Numbered from the stretch's first letter, positions 9,367 through 19,003 are shown. The stretch is DNA of 53,161 bases from Myxococcales bacterium (GCA_012959665.1 DUCT01000160.1:33484-86644), one strand, 5' to 3'. A program made the numbers and translations. The notes: generated from the letters alone by a model not told the origin.

Positions 9367-9839
9367 GCGAATCCGATAACTCCGAGGCAGGTGCACGCCC
9401 GGCTGGGCCCCCTGCATCCCCCGCTGGCGGAACCGGCGACAGTCGGCCGAGTCGAGGCCCCAGTGCTGATAGAGGTGATAGAGGTGATCGAGGTGATCGA
9501 GGTGACCGTGGAGATCGAGGTGACCGTGGCGACCGCGGCCCCCCGCGAGGCCCTTGGAGTGTCAAGGCCCAGCTTCGCTCTGCCGCGCGGAAGAAGGCCC
9601 GGAAGGGCCAGAAAAATGGCATGTTTCAGCGCAGGAAGGTGTGCCGCTTCTGCGCGGACAAGACTGCGGTTCTGAACTATCGAGAAGCGAAAACTCTCCG
9701 GCTCTTCATTTCAGAGACCGGTAAAATTACTCCGCGCAGAATCTCTGGAACCTGTTCCAAGCATCAGCGCAAGCTCGCGTCCGAGATCAAGCGGGCTCGT
9801 CATATCGCGCTGCTCCCGTACGCGCCGAGTCACTACTAG
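9363..9839 (+). CDS. rpsR: 30S ribosomal protein bS18 with low-complexity N-terminal extension
   Basis: C-terminal bS18 core '[64 protein letters not shown]'; overlaps rpsF stop. Confidence 0.94.
   Translation: MSESDNSEAGARPAGPPASPAGGTGDSRPSRGPSADRGDRGDRGDRGDRGDRGDRGDRGPPRGPWSVKAQLRSAARKKARKGQKNGMFQRRKVCRFCADKTAVLNYREAKTLRLFISETGKITPRRISGTCSKHQRKLASEIKRARHIALLPYAPSHY
9468..9539 (+). repeat. In-frame 9-bp tandem repeat (8 units) encoding (Asp-Arg-Gly)8 in rpsR
   Basis: Read directly: gat aga ggt x2, gat cga ggt x2, gac cgt gga, gat cga ggt, gac cgt ggc, gac cgc ggc. Confidence 0.97.
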
Positions 9840-9854
9840 GCGGAGGCTGAACCG

Positions 9855-10310
9855 ATGTCGCTGGTCAAAATTATTTTGAGCGAAGAGATACATCGCCTGG
9901 GCGTTGCGGGTGATTTGGTGAGCGTAAAACCCGGTTACGCGCGAAATTTCCTTCTACCCCAGGGAAAGGCCGTTTTGGCCACCCAGGGTAGGGTGAAGGA
10001 AGTTGAGCACCAGCAACGGATGATCAGCGATAAGCAGGCGAAGGAAATGAAGAACCTCGCAGCCCTGAAGACTCGCCTGGAAGCCGTTGTACTCGAGTTT
10101 GAGGCCCAGGCCGGCGAAGAGGGCAAGCTGTTCGGCTCGGTGACCGCCCAGCAGCTGGCCGACCAGTTGGCCGAAAAGGGGCAGATCGTGGATCGGCGCA
10201 AAATTTCGCTGGATGAGCCCATTCGGACCGTGGGTGAGCATACGGTTTCGATCCGGATGCAGGGTGATATGGTGGCCAATCTGAAGGTGATCGTCTCGGC
10301 GACGGACTGA
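9855..10310 (+). CDS. rplI: 50S ribosomal protein bL9
   Basis: 'VKIILSEEIHRLGVAGDLVSVKPGYARNFLLPQGKAVLAT' bL9 signature. Confidence 0.96.
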   Translation: MSLVKIILSEEIHRLGVAGDLVSVKPGYARNFLLPQGKAVLATQGRVKEVEHQQRMISDKQAKEMKNLAALKTRLEAVVLEFEAQAGEEGKLFGSVTAQQLADQLAEKGQIVDRRKISLDEPIRTVGEHTVSIRMQGDMVANLKVIVSATD

Positions 10311-10336
10311 CGGATCCGAGGGCATCCGGCTCTTTT

Positions 10337-10404
10337 GCGTGCCGGGGTTTGAGTGCCAGGATTCGCGTGCCGGGCTTAGCGCTTGGGATTAGCGCTTGGG
10401 ATTG
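10337..10404. repeat. Imperfect direct tandem repeat, 13-14 bp period, rplI-dnaB intergenic
   Basis: gcgtgccggggttt / gagtgccaggattc / gcgtgccgggctta / gcgcttgggatta / gcgcttgggattg. Confidence 0.8.
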
Positions 10405-10663
10405 TTCGTGCCGATTCGTTGTCGCCCTCTGGACAGCCGATCTGGTGGGTCGCGGATTCCCCCCCCTGAGTTGAGGCCGAGGGGCTTGAGATCTTGGGTC
10501 TGCGCTCGCTTCTCGCGGAGCTCGCATCGCCGAAAAACCCATTCTCGGAACTTCTTTGGCGAATGCGTAATTGGAGCTTCCCGCTTCCGCATGTCCAATG
10601 ATATGATGCTTCGACCGGCGGTCCCCGGTCCATTTCGGCCTGGGACTACCGAGGGGGGGGTGG

Positions 10664-12145
10664 ATGAGTCTCGACGGGATTCCCGGTGGGTCCGCGGGTT
10701 CAACTCAAGGCCGCAGCTTGGGTATGAGTGCGGGCCGAGAGCCGCCCCACGACCTGTCCGCCGAGAAGGCGGTGTTGTCGGCGATTCTCCTCGACAATGG
10801 CGTCATCCATTCTTTGGTGACGGAGTTGAAGGAGGAGGATTTTTATCACCCCGCTCACCAACTTCTCTTTCGGGCCATGGTGCAGCTCAAGGACCGCAAT
10901 CAACCCGTCGACCTAACGACCCTCAATACCCATCTGCAGGTGGAAGATCTGCTGGATGCTGTGGGCGGCGTGGTGCTCTTGGCCGAGATCGCCGACTACG
11001 AAGCGACGGCGGCCAATGTCATGCACTACGCGGGAATCGTCCGGGAGGGGGCCAAGAAGCGGAACCTGATTAGCGTGGCCTCGGAGATCGCTAGCCTGGG
11101 CTACGACCGTCGGGAATCTGCAGATAAACTCCTCGACAGCGCCCAGAGCCGTATTTTTTCTCTGGGTCAAGAGCAGGGCAGCCAGACTCTTCAAAGCTTG
11201 AAGACAGGCGTACACGACGCGATGGATCACGTCGATATGCTGATGAACCGCAGCGGCGAGTTGACCGGGCTTTCCACCGGGTATGCCAAGCTCGATCAAC
11301 TGACCGGAGGGCTACAGCCCGGAGATCTTTTCATCCTGGCCGCTCGGCCCAGTATGGGAAAGACAGCGCTGGCCCTGAATATTGCGCGCAATGCCGCAGT
11401 GGATGGGGGCAAGACCGTAGCGGTCTTCTCGTTGGAAATGACGACCCGCTCGCTGATCATGCGCATGCTTTCCTCCGAGGCCCAGGTGGATTTTGCAACG
11501 TTTCGGAGTGGTCTAATTTCAGGCGAAGTGCACGGGCGGCTGATGGTTTCGGCCGCCCGGCTCGCCGAGGCCGGCGTGTGGATCGACGACACGGGCGCGG
11601 CGACTGTGCTCGAGATCCGCTCCAAGAGTCGCCGTCTGCGTGCCGAGCATGGCCTCGACCTGGTGGTGGTCGACTATCTGCAACTTGCTCACGGCGACGG
11701 CGGAGCCGGTAGCCGCGAGCAGGAAATTTCTGAGATCAGCCGAGGCCTGAAGGGCCTGGCCAAGGAGTTGAATATTCCCGTCCTGGCGCTCTCTCAGCTG
11801 AACCGCGGACCCGAGACTCGTAAGGAGGACAAGCGCCCGATGCTGGCCGACTTGCGCGAATCGGGCGCGATTGAGCAGGACGCCGACATCATTGGCTTCA
11901 TTTATCGCGACGTGGTCTACAATCGGGAAACCGAGCACGAGAACATGGCCGAGTTGATCATCGCCAAGCAGCGCAATGGGCCTACGGATACGGTGAAGCT
12001 CGAATTCGAAGGTCGTTACGCCCAGTTCCGCGACTGGCCCATTTCCGATGATCCTTATGGGGGAGCGAGCGGCAGTGGCGGCTTCTCCGGTGGGGACTCC
12101 GGCTTCCAAGGCCGCGGCGGGTACGCGGACGACGATCCCTTTTGA
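10664..12145 (+). CDS. dnaB: Replicative DNA helicase DnaB
   Basis: 'PPHDLSAEKAVLSAILLDNG', Walker A 'AARPSMGKTALALNIARNAA', 'VVVDYLQLAHG', 'LADLRESGAIEQDADIIGFIYRD'. Confidence 0.96.
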   Translation: MSLDGIPGGSAGSTQGRSLGMSAGREPPHDLSAEKAVLSAILLDNGVIHSLVTELKEEDFYHPAHQLLFRAMVQLKDRNQPVDLTTLNTHLQVEDLLDAVGGVVLLAEIADYEATAANVMHYAGIVREGAKKRNLISVASEIASLGYDRRESADKLLDSAQSRIFSLGQEQGSQTLQSLKTGVHDAMDHVDMLMNRSGELTGLSTGYAKLDQLTGGLQPGDLFILAARPSMGKTALALNIARNAAVDGGKTVAVFSLEMTTRSLIMRMLSSEAQVDFATFRSGLISGEVHGRLMVSAARLAEAGVWIDDTGAATVLEIRSKSRRLRAEHGLDLVVVDYLQLAHGDGGAGSREQEISEISRGLKGLAKELNIPVLALSQLNRGPETRKEDKRPMLADLRESGAIEQDADIIGFIYRDVVYNRETEHENMAELIIAKQRNGPTDTVKLEFEGRYAQFRDWPISDDPYGGASGSGGFSGGDSGFQGRGGYADDDPF

Positions 12146-12265
12146 GTGAGTGCGCACTAGACCAAAATTTCGTGAACTCGACGCCCTTTCCGACTCTTCA
12201 TATACTGGTTTCCGAGTTCCAATCCTTTATTTTCCGAGCCCCAACTGATCGCCCGTGAGCGAGAT

Positions 12266-13195
12266 GTGAGGAGACCGTTGCCCTCCGCGCTGCAAGCCCG
12301 TGGCCTTCGAGCAGGCGCCCGCATCGGAATCGCGGCGCCCGCGGGTGTCGTCGATCCCGTGTGTCTAGAAGCGGGCGAGCAGGCCCTGCGTGGAATGGGG
12401 TTTGAGCCCGTTCGTCGGAGCGATCTCACCGAGGGTGCGGGCTACCTGGCTGGGGAGGATGCCCGCCGGGCCGAGGAACTAAGCGAGTTGGTCGCTGCCC
12501 CGGACATTGATGGCATTATTTGTGCTCGTGGCGGCTACGGGAGCAGTCGCCTGCTCGAAAGCCTGGATGCCAAGGCCTTTCGGCGGGCGCGAAAACCCTT
12601 GGTCGGATACAGCGACATCACTTCCCTGCTGCTTTGGCAATGGCAATCAGCGGGCTTGATGGGGATTCACGGTCCAATGCTCGAGCGCGAAGGTGGGCTC
12701 CCGGAAGAAATGGCCGAATCCCTGCGTTGCGCCCTGTTGGGCGAACTCGGTGGGGCGACCCTTGTGGGCCGACCCGGGGTGTCCGGGCGCGCGGAGGGTC
12801 GACTCCTCGGCGGGTCTCTCACCTTGGTGACCGCGAGCCTGGGCACGGCCTGGGAAGTGGATACCCGGGCCTCCATTCTCTTGCTTGAGGAGGTGGGGGA
12901 GCAGCCCTACCGCATCGACCGCATGCTCGAGCAGTTGCGCGCGGCCGGGAAGTTGGATGCCCTCGCGGGCGTGGGCATCGGAAGCCTCGAGGGGTGCCTG
13001 GACGAACGCTACCCCGAGCGGAGCGCCGAAACAGTGTTGCGGGAATTCCTGGATCCCCTGGGCATCCCCGTGGTATTTGGCCTGCCTTTTGGGCATGGTG
13101 CGCAAAATCTATCTTGGTCATTTGGGGGTCGGGCGGTGCTTGACGGTGATCGCGGCGAGTTGAAAATGGTAGAGTCCGCGGTCACGACTCGCTGA
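12266..13195 (+). CDS. ldcA: LD-carboxypeptidase (LdcA/MccF-like, peptidase S66)
   Basis: 'RIGIAAPAGVVDP', 'IICARGGYGSSRLLESLD', 'LVGYSDITSLLLW', 'GIHGPM', C-terminal 'GLPFGHGAQNLSWSFGGRAVLD'. Confidence 0.9.
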   Translation: MRRPLPSALQARGLRAGARIGIAAPAGVVDPVCLEAGEQALRGMGFEPVRRSDLTEGAGYLAGEDARRAEELSELVAAPDIDGIICARGGYGSSRLLESLDAKAFRRARKPLVGYSDITSLLLWQWQSAGLMGIHGPMLEREGGLPEEMAESLRCALLGELGGATLVGRPGVSGRAEGRLLGGSLTLVTASLGTAWEVDTRASILLLEEVGEQPYRIDRMLEQLRAAGKLDALAGVGIGSLEGCLDERYPERSAETVLREFLDPLGIPVVFGLPFGHGAQNLSWSFGGRAVLDGDRGELKMVESAVTTR

Positions 13196-13287
13196 TCCCC
13201 CCTAGCCGAGCCTTGGAACTGCCCGTGGGCGAGTGATGCTCCGGGAAGCGGCTTGCAGCCTGGCATTTATTGGACGGATCGGGAGAC

Positions 13288-14454
13288 ATGAAGCGAAGTC
13301 TGATCAAGCGAAAATTGGGGAAAGTCGAGCGCACTCTCGACAAGGCAATCGAGAGCGCGGAAATACCCGGCGCGGTGGTGCTTGCACGGATGCCGCGAGA
13401 GGGCGAGGTGCTTGAATTCGCCTGGGCTCAGGGTTTTTCGACCATGCGGCCCGAGCGTTTGCCCATGACGCGCGAGACCATCTTCGACTTGGCCTCTTTG
13501 ACGAAGAGCCTTGCCACCACGACCGGCGTGATGAGGTTGATGGAGGATGGCCTCGTCGCTCTCGACGATCCGGTGGCCAAGTACCTGCCGGTTTTCGGCG
13601 AACGTGACAAGGAAGCCGTGACCGTGCGCCACTTGCTGACCCACTCGGCCGGTCTCAAGCCTTGGAGGGGTTATCACGAACTCATGCTCGAGAGAGAGAC
13701 CCGCACCGGCGAGCGCACAGTGGGAACCCCGGAAGGCCGTGCCTGGATCTTGGATCGGGTGCTGCGTTCGGGGCTGGTGCACGAACCCGGAGAAGCCGCG
13801 GTCTACGGCGATCTGGACTTCATCGCCCTGGGCGCTCTTGTTGAAGAGGTCTCAGGACAACCCTTGGAGCTGTTTTGCGCCGAACGAATTTTTGAACCCC
13901 TGGGCATGAAGGAGACGGCTTTCCTGCCTCTCGCCGAGCCTGGCCACGAGGCGCTGGCTGTGCCCGAAGCAATTCGCCGGCGAATCGCCGCCACCGAAAA
14001 CTGTTCCTGGCGAAAGCGAATTCTCTGGGGCGAGGTTCACGATCCCAATGCCTTTGCCATGGGGGGGGTGGCGGGGCACGCGGGTCTTTTTGCGCCGGCC
14101 GATGACGTCATGACTTTTGCTCAGGCCTTTCTCGATGCCTGGCATGGCCGGAGCGAAGCATTGCCGCCGGCGCTTGTCAGGGAGTTCAGCGAGCGCCAGG
14201 AGATGCCCGAAAACTCGGACTGGGCTCTTGGCTGGGATACCCCTACCCAGGGACAGTCCTCATCAGGCAAATATTTTTCGGTCCGTTCCGTGGGGCACCT
14301 GGGTTTTACTGGGACATCTCTCTGGATCGATCTCGAACGCGAAGCAATTGTCGTGATGCTCACCAATCGAGTGCACCTGATCGCGAAGCGAAGTCGATTC
14401 GATCTTCGACCTCGAATTCATGATTTGATCATCGAAGGCCTCACGGCAGACTGA
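13288..14454 (+). CDS. Beta-lactamase-related serine hydrolase (class C-like fold)
   Basis: SxxK 'FDLASLTKSLATT', 'VRHLLTHSAGL', 'VYGDLDFIALGALVEEVSGQPL', 'VGHLGFTGTSLWID'. Confidence 0.88.
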   Translation: MKRSLIKRKLGKVERTLDKAIESAEIPGAVVLARMPREGEVLEFAWAQGFSTMRPERLPMTRETIFDLASLTKSLATTTGVMRLMEDGLVALDDPVAKYLPVFGERDKEAVTVRHLLTHSAGLKPWRGYHELMLERETRTGERTVGTPEGRAWILDRVLRSGLVHEPGEAAVYGDLDFIALGALVEEVSGQPLELFCAERIFEPLGMKETAFLPLAEPGHEALAVPEAIRRRIAATENCSWRKRILWGEVHDPNAFAMGGVAGHAGLFAPADDVMTFAQAFLDAWHGRSEALPPALVREFSERQEMPENSDWALGWDTPTQGQSSSGKYFSVRSVGHLGFTGTSLWIDLEREAIVVMLTNRVHLIAKRSRFDLRPRIHDLIIEGLTAD

Positions 14455-14461
14455 GAGAAAG

Positions 14462-15910
14462 TTGGTGAACGCCCTTCGCCACGTCCACTTTATCGCGATC
14501 GGCGGCACGGGAATGGGAAGCCTGGCGGGCCTTCTGAAGGCTCGAGGGCTCGAGATCACCGGCTCAGATCGTGCCCTCTACCCGCCCATGAGCACCGCCC
14601 TCGCGGAATGGGGCATCGATGTAGTCGAAGGCTTTCGCGCGGAGCATGTTCTCACGCGTCGCCCGGATCTGGTCGTGATCGGCAATGCGGTTCGGGGTGA
14701 TAATCCGGAGGCCCTGGCGGCGATCGAGGCTGGGTTGCCGTATCGATCGTTTGCCGATGCGCTCTATGAACTGGCCATTGCATCCAAGCACAGCCTCGCA
14801 GTCACCGGGACCCACGGAAAGACGACGACGACGAGCCTCTGCGCCTATCTGCTTCACGCGACAGGCCGGGATCCCTCGTTTCTGGTCGGGGGGATTGCGC
14901 GAGATTTTGAGAGTCCGTTCAGGGAAGGGGCGGGCGACCATTTCGTCGTGGAAGGCGATGAGTACGACACGGCCTTCTTTGACAAAACACCGAAGTTCTT
15001 TCACTACCACCCCGAAACCTTGATTATCACCTCAGTGGAATTTGATCACGCCGATATCTATCGCGATCTTGCGGCGGTGAAGTCCGTGTTTGCCCAGTTG
15101 GTCAGGAACATGCCTCAGTCGGGGACCATCATCGCCAGCTGGGACCACCCCACCGTGCGGGAGGTGGTCGCCAACTCACCGTGTCGGGTGATCCGGTATG
15201 GCGTGGGAGAAGTTGGGAACGAGCAAGCCTCCGATATTGATTTTATGGCCCATTCCCTCGAAGTCAGTCCGGAGGGAACCCGTTTCGCCCTCGAGAGCCC
15301 AGGCGCATCGGTTCAGACTCTCCTGCTGCCTCTGCACGGCCGTTTCAACGTAGAGAATGCGGTGGCGGCCCTGGTCGCGGCCCACGTGCTCGGGGTTTCG
15401 TTGGAGGAGAGCGGGGCCGTTCTGCCCGGCTTTCAGGGTGTAAAGCGGAGGCAGGAGCTGAGGGGATGCGAGGGAGGGGTTCGCGTCATCGATGATTTCG
15501 CGCATCACCCTACGGCGGTTCGGGGAAGCATTGAGGCCTTGCGCTCGCGTTACGTTACCGGACGCCTTCTTGCTGTATTTGAGCCACGCTCAAATACCAG
15601 CCGAAGAAAGCTATTCCAGCAAGAATATGTGGATGCCTTGAAGGGCGCAGACGCGGTGCTGGCCTTGGAGGTGCCTGCCGAGCCCATCTACAGTGCCACG
15701 GGAGAAGTGACTGAACTTTTCTCTGCCCCAGAACTGGCCTCTGCCCTTGGGGCCAAAGGGATCGAGGCGGGCTCTTTCGCAAGCGTCGAAGCCATTGTGG
15801 CTCACCTGGTCGGGGGAGCGCAGGACGGGGACACTGTGCTGATCATGAGCAATGGTGGCTTCGGAAATATTTGGGAAAAACTGCTCGACGCCCTGAAGGG
15901 CCGAGATTGA
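14462..15910 (+). CDS. mpl: UDP-N-acetylmuramate:L-alanyl-gamma-D-glutamyl-meso-diaminopimelate ligase
   Basis: Mur ligase: 'HFIAIGGTGMGSLAGLLKARG', 'VTGTHGKTTTTSL', 'FVVEGDEYDTAFFDKTPKFFHYHPETLIITSVEFDHADIY' (Mpl-type), TTG/GTG start. Confidence 0.92.
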   Translation: MVNALRHVHFIAIGGTGMGSLAGLLKARGLEITGSDRALYPPMSTALAEWGIDVVEGFRAEHVLTRRPDLVVIGNAVRGDNPEALAAIEAGLPYRSFADALYELAIASKHSLAVTGTHGKTTTTSLCAYLLHATGRDPSFLVGGIARDFESPFREGAGDHFVVEGDEYDTAFFDKTPKFFHYHPETLIITSVEFDHADIYRDLAAVKSVFAQLVRNMPQSGTIIASWDHPTVREVVANSPCRVIRYGVGEVGNEQASDIDFMAHSLEVSPEGTRFALESPGASVQTLLLPLHGRFNVENAVAALVAAHVLGVSLEESGAVLPGFQGVKRRQELRGCEGGVRVIDDFAHHPTAVRGSIEALRSRYVTGRLLAVFEPRSNTSRRKLFQQEYVDALKGADAVLALEVPAEPIYSATGEVTELFSAPELASALGAKGIEAGSFASVEAIVAHLVGGAQDGDTVLIMSNGGFGNIWEKLLDALKGRD

Positions 15911-15993
15911 CGCGGAACTCAGGTCTTCGGGAAGCAAGAGAGAACCCAGCGATCGGAACGAGAGGTTCCGAGCGAAACGGCTCGGGTCCAAGG

Positions 15994-16030
15994 CAGCGAT
16001 TGGAAGTGATTGGAATTGGAAGCGATTGGA
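15994..16030. repeat. Short direct repeat (agcgattgga/agtgattgga/attgga/agcgattgga) between convergent mpl and padR
   Basis: Read directly from sequence. Confidence 0.7.
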
Positions 16031-16621
16031 TTAGAGGGACGCCGATAGGCGCTCGTCTTGGTGAAACGCAGGAGCCGTCACGATGTTCGGGTCTTGGGTC
16101 ATCGCAAGAATCTTTTCCAACAGCCGAACCCGCAAGCGGAGCATTTCGAAGCCATATTCGTGGGCGAGTTGTAGGCCCAGGGTCTGATTGCGACCGGTCG
16201 TCTCCATTGTCGACATAATTGTCGACATATTTGACTCATAGGCGGTAATCTCGCTGCGTAGGCTTTCCAGGCTTTCGGCGATCCACCCTCTTGCGTACTT
16301 AATCGTTTCATCAGTTTGCATCACGACCTTGAGCAGTAGCTGATCCCGAAAGCAGGGTTTCTCGTGAAAAAACTCGAGTAGCCACCTATGCAGATCGTTT
16401 CTCCCCGGCTCCGAGATGTAATAGGTCTTGCGCGCCCGTCCACTGTGAATCACGGACTTATGGGTGATGAAACCGTCCGCTTCCAGGGCGTGGAGGGCAG
16501 GGTAAATCGATGCATTCGTCATCGGATAGATCCATGAATACCGATTGGCGTGTTGCCGCAATAGGTAACCGTGCATGGGGCTTTCGTTGAGTAGTGCGAG
16601 GAGGGTGTGGCGTAGCGGCAT
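16031..16621 (-). CDS. PadR-family transcriptional regulator
   Basis: 'LRHTLLALLNESPMHGYLLRQ...NASIYPALHALEADGFITHKSVIHSGRARKTYYISEPGRNDLHRWL' winged-helix PadR signature plus Vir-type C-terminus. Confidence 0.88.
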   Translation of the reverse strand: MPLRHTLLALLNESPMHGYLLRQHANRYSWIYPMTNASIYPALHALEADGFITHKSVIHSGRARKTYYISEPGRNDLHRWLLEFFHEKPCFRDQLLLKVVMQTDETIKYARGWIAESLESLRSEITAYESNMSTIMSTMETTGRNQTLGLQLAHEYGFEMLRLRVRLLEKILAMTQDPNIVTAPAFHQDERLSASL

Positions 16622-17197
16622 GATGGGTTTCGTCCTTGTCGGTTTGTTGGTTCTCCTGAGAAAAATATTAGATATCGCTTATTAGAGGCCCCGTGAGGAT
16701 TTTGGTCTCGGGGGTCATTCAATGCTGTTTCTCGGCCCCTTTCATCGAGTACTAAGGGCAACAGGGCAACAGCGGAAAACATGGCAACAGAAAAAGATGA
16801 ATGAGCTTGGCATTGGCTTGGGACGCACGGATCTCTTCGGAATGGGACTCCTTGACGTCTCTATGGGTTAAACCCTACGTTACTGAATGGACCCTATCAT
16901 ATAAGTCGGTATTAGAATAGGTAAAAACCCTGAATTGTTAGATTATTTTTTTCTAATGTTTTGACTGATAAAATACTAATTCTTTTTGAAGAGTTGAAAT
17001 CATCATAGAATTCCACAAGTCTTGATCTCAAATGCATATCGAATGTTCAAGGGCTGCAGATCGCCACGGGAATCTAATGTATAACTAGCCATTCCCCGAG
17101 GGGGTGGAATTGGGGTCTCGAGTGGGCCTGGATTCGTGTAGCACCGGGAAAATACGCAACTCGGGGGCAGCCGAGTCGGGTGCAACAGGAAGAGGGC

Positions 17198-19003
17198 CTA
17201 GACGTCCAATCCGACGGATCGCATCAACTCGATGGCATTGCTTCGAGCGACGACACCCTCTCGCAGGCGAAAGTCGAAGAACATTCGGCCGTTCTCGATC
17301 CTGTCCTGGAAGTGCACATTACTCACGGCCAATTCCCTGTGCTCGGCGATCCGTGCCAAGGCGAGGTCGTGGGTGGTCACGATCCCAATGGCTCCCCGCT
17401 TGAGAAGGCCCCGAACCACGGCGTCGGCACCGATTTTTCGGTCGTGGGAGTTGGTGCCATGCAGCACCTCGTCGAGGAGAAACAGAACTGGCCATTCCTG
17501 GGCAGTCAAATCGACGATCTGTCGCAAGCGCTTGATTTCGGCCAGGAAATGCGATGTGCCGGTGCGGAGTGAGTCGCTGATGCGGATAGAAGCTCCGATT
17601 TGAATCGGGGAGAGCCTCAGGCGGTTCGCCCGGACTGGGGCCCCCGCCAAGGCCATTATGGTTGCGCAGCCGGCGGTTCGTAGGAGAGTGCTCTTGCCCG
17701 ACATATTCGAGCCGCTCATCACCAGGGCCCGGCAGTCCCTCGAGAGGGTCAGGTCGTTGCGCACGCATGCGTCACCGAAGATCAGCGGGTGCCCCAGGCC
17801 CTCGGCCTCAAAGACAGGGCCGTCCTCGACGATCTCGGGGAAAACATGCCCGGGCTGTTCATACGCGTATCCCGAGAGGGCGCAGAGAACCTCGATCTCC
17901 GCCGAAGCATCCACCCAGGGGCCAAGGGTGGGGCCGCAGTCCGCTCTCCAGCGCTCAAGCGCCAAGGCCATCTGGGTTCCCCAGAGCAGGAGCCCGCCGA
18001 TGGGTGCAAAAAACTGGTTGCGCCGGGCATCGAGAAACTGCATCAGGCGACCCAATTGGGCGATTTTCCGAGAGGGCGGCATGGCCTGCCCCGCCAGGGA
18101 ATGAGAAAGTTCCTTAAGACGGTCCGCCTCCATGGGTTCTTCCTCGAGCCGGGCTAGGAGGCCCGAAAGAACCGCCAGGTCCTGGCTGGGTGCCTCAGCG
18201 GCTGCCAGCGTGGCGACCACCTGGGACCGCAGCGCCAGTGCAAAGGCAGACTGAACTGCAATCGCGAAGAGGAAAGGAATTGCGCCGGCACCGGTCAAGA
18301 TCCATGCAGCCAGGGAGCCGAGGGTGGTGACCGTCAGGGCGCCCGCCACCCAATGCAATCCCGCGGTGGGCAGGGAGGCCGGTCGATTTCCCCACTCGAT
18401 GAGCCGTTCGGCGCCGATCCGATTGCCCACGTCTTCGCCGATGAGCGCGAGATCCCGTCGCAACTCGATCTTGGGGACCAGTTCTCTCACCGCGGCCTGA
18501 CGCTGGCGCGTGATGGCGGCTGGCGCGGGTTCCAGTAACCAGCGGGCGAGCAGGTTCGCCCCGGCCGAAGTTCGCACCGTGCCCAGGAGTTCGAAGAGCG
18601 AGCCCTCACCGAAAATATCCAGATCGTTGGCGTAGGGATGGGCGGGATCGAGGTAACGCAGGCCCGAGTGGCCTTTCCCAGGCCAGCTGCCGTCTATTCG
18701 GGCCAGGCCGAGGGCGAAGAAACTCGCTGTTCGTTCGATCACCCTCAGCCGCCGGATCGCTCGATCGTGCAGGATCACGAGAAGCAGGAAGAGCCCAGCG
18801 GGCGGCAGCACCCAACTCGCCGGGATCTGATGGCTGCCGAAGGCCAACCATCCCGCGACGAGGCCCACGGCGAAGACGCCCAACCGCGTGTGGGAGACCG
18901 AGCGTTCCCAGCGTCGCCAGGTCGTGGCGCCACCTTCAAGATGCTCGGCCCAGCCCGAGTAGACCGATTGCGGGGCACCGCTCCAGGAGGGTTTTGAACT
19001 CAC
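17198..19003 (-). CDS. MutS-like ATPase with predicted N-terminal membrane helices
   Basis: GTG at 19003 in GTGA overlap with thiD stop; TM-like segment 'LGVFAVGLVAGWLAF...WVLPPAGLFLLLVIL'; Walker A 'MSGSNMSGKSTLLRTAG', Walker B 'VLFLLDEVLHGTNSHDR', 'VTTHD'. Confidence 0.88.
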   Translation of the reverse strand: MSSKPSWSGAPQSVYSGWAEHLEGGATTWRRWERSVSHTRLGVFAVGLVAGWLAFGSHQIPASWVLPPAGLFLLLVILHDRAIRRLRVIERTASFFALGLARIDGSWPGKGHSGLRYLDPAHPYANDLDIFGEGSLFELLGTVRTSAGANLLARWLLEPAPAAITRQRQAAVRELVPKIELRRDLALIGEDVGNRIGAERLIEWGNRPASLPTAGLHWVAGALTVTTLGSLAAWILTGAGAIPFLFAIAVQSAFALALRSQVVATLAAAEAPSQDLAVLSGLLARLEEEPMEADRLKELSHSLAGQAMPPSRKIAQLGRLMQFLDARRNQFFAPIGGLLLWGTQMALALERWRADCGPTLGPWVDASAEIEVLCALSGYAYEQPGHVFPEIVEDGPVFEAEGLGHPLIFGDACVRNDLTLSRDCRALVMSGSNMSGKSTLLRTAGCATIMALAGAPVRANRLRLSPIQIGASIRISDSLRTGTSHFLAEIKRLRQIVDLTAQEWPVLFLLDEVLHGTNSHDRKIGADAVVRGLLKRGAIGIVTTHDLALARIAEHRELAVSNVHFQDRIENGRMFFDFRLREGVVARSNAIELMRSVGLDV

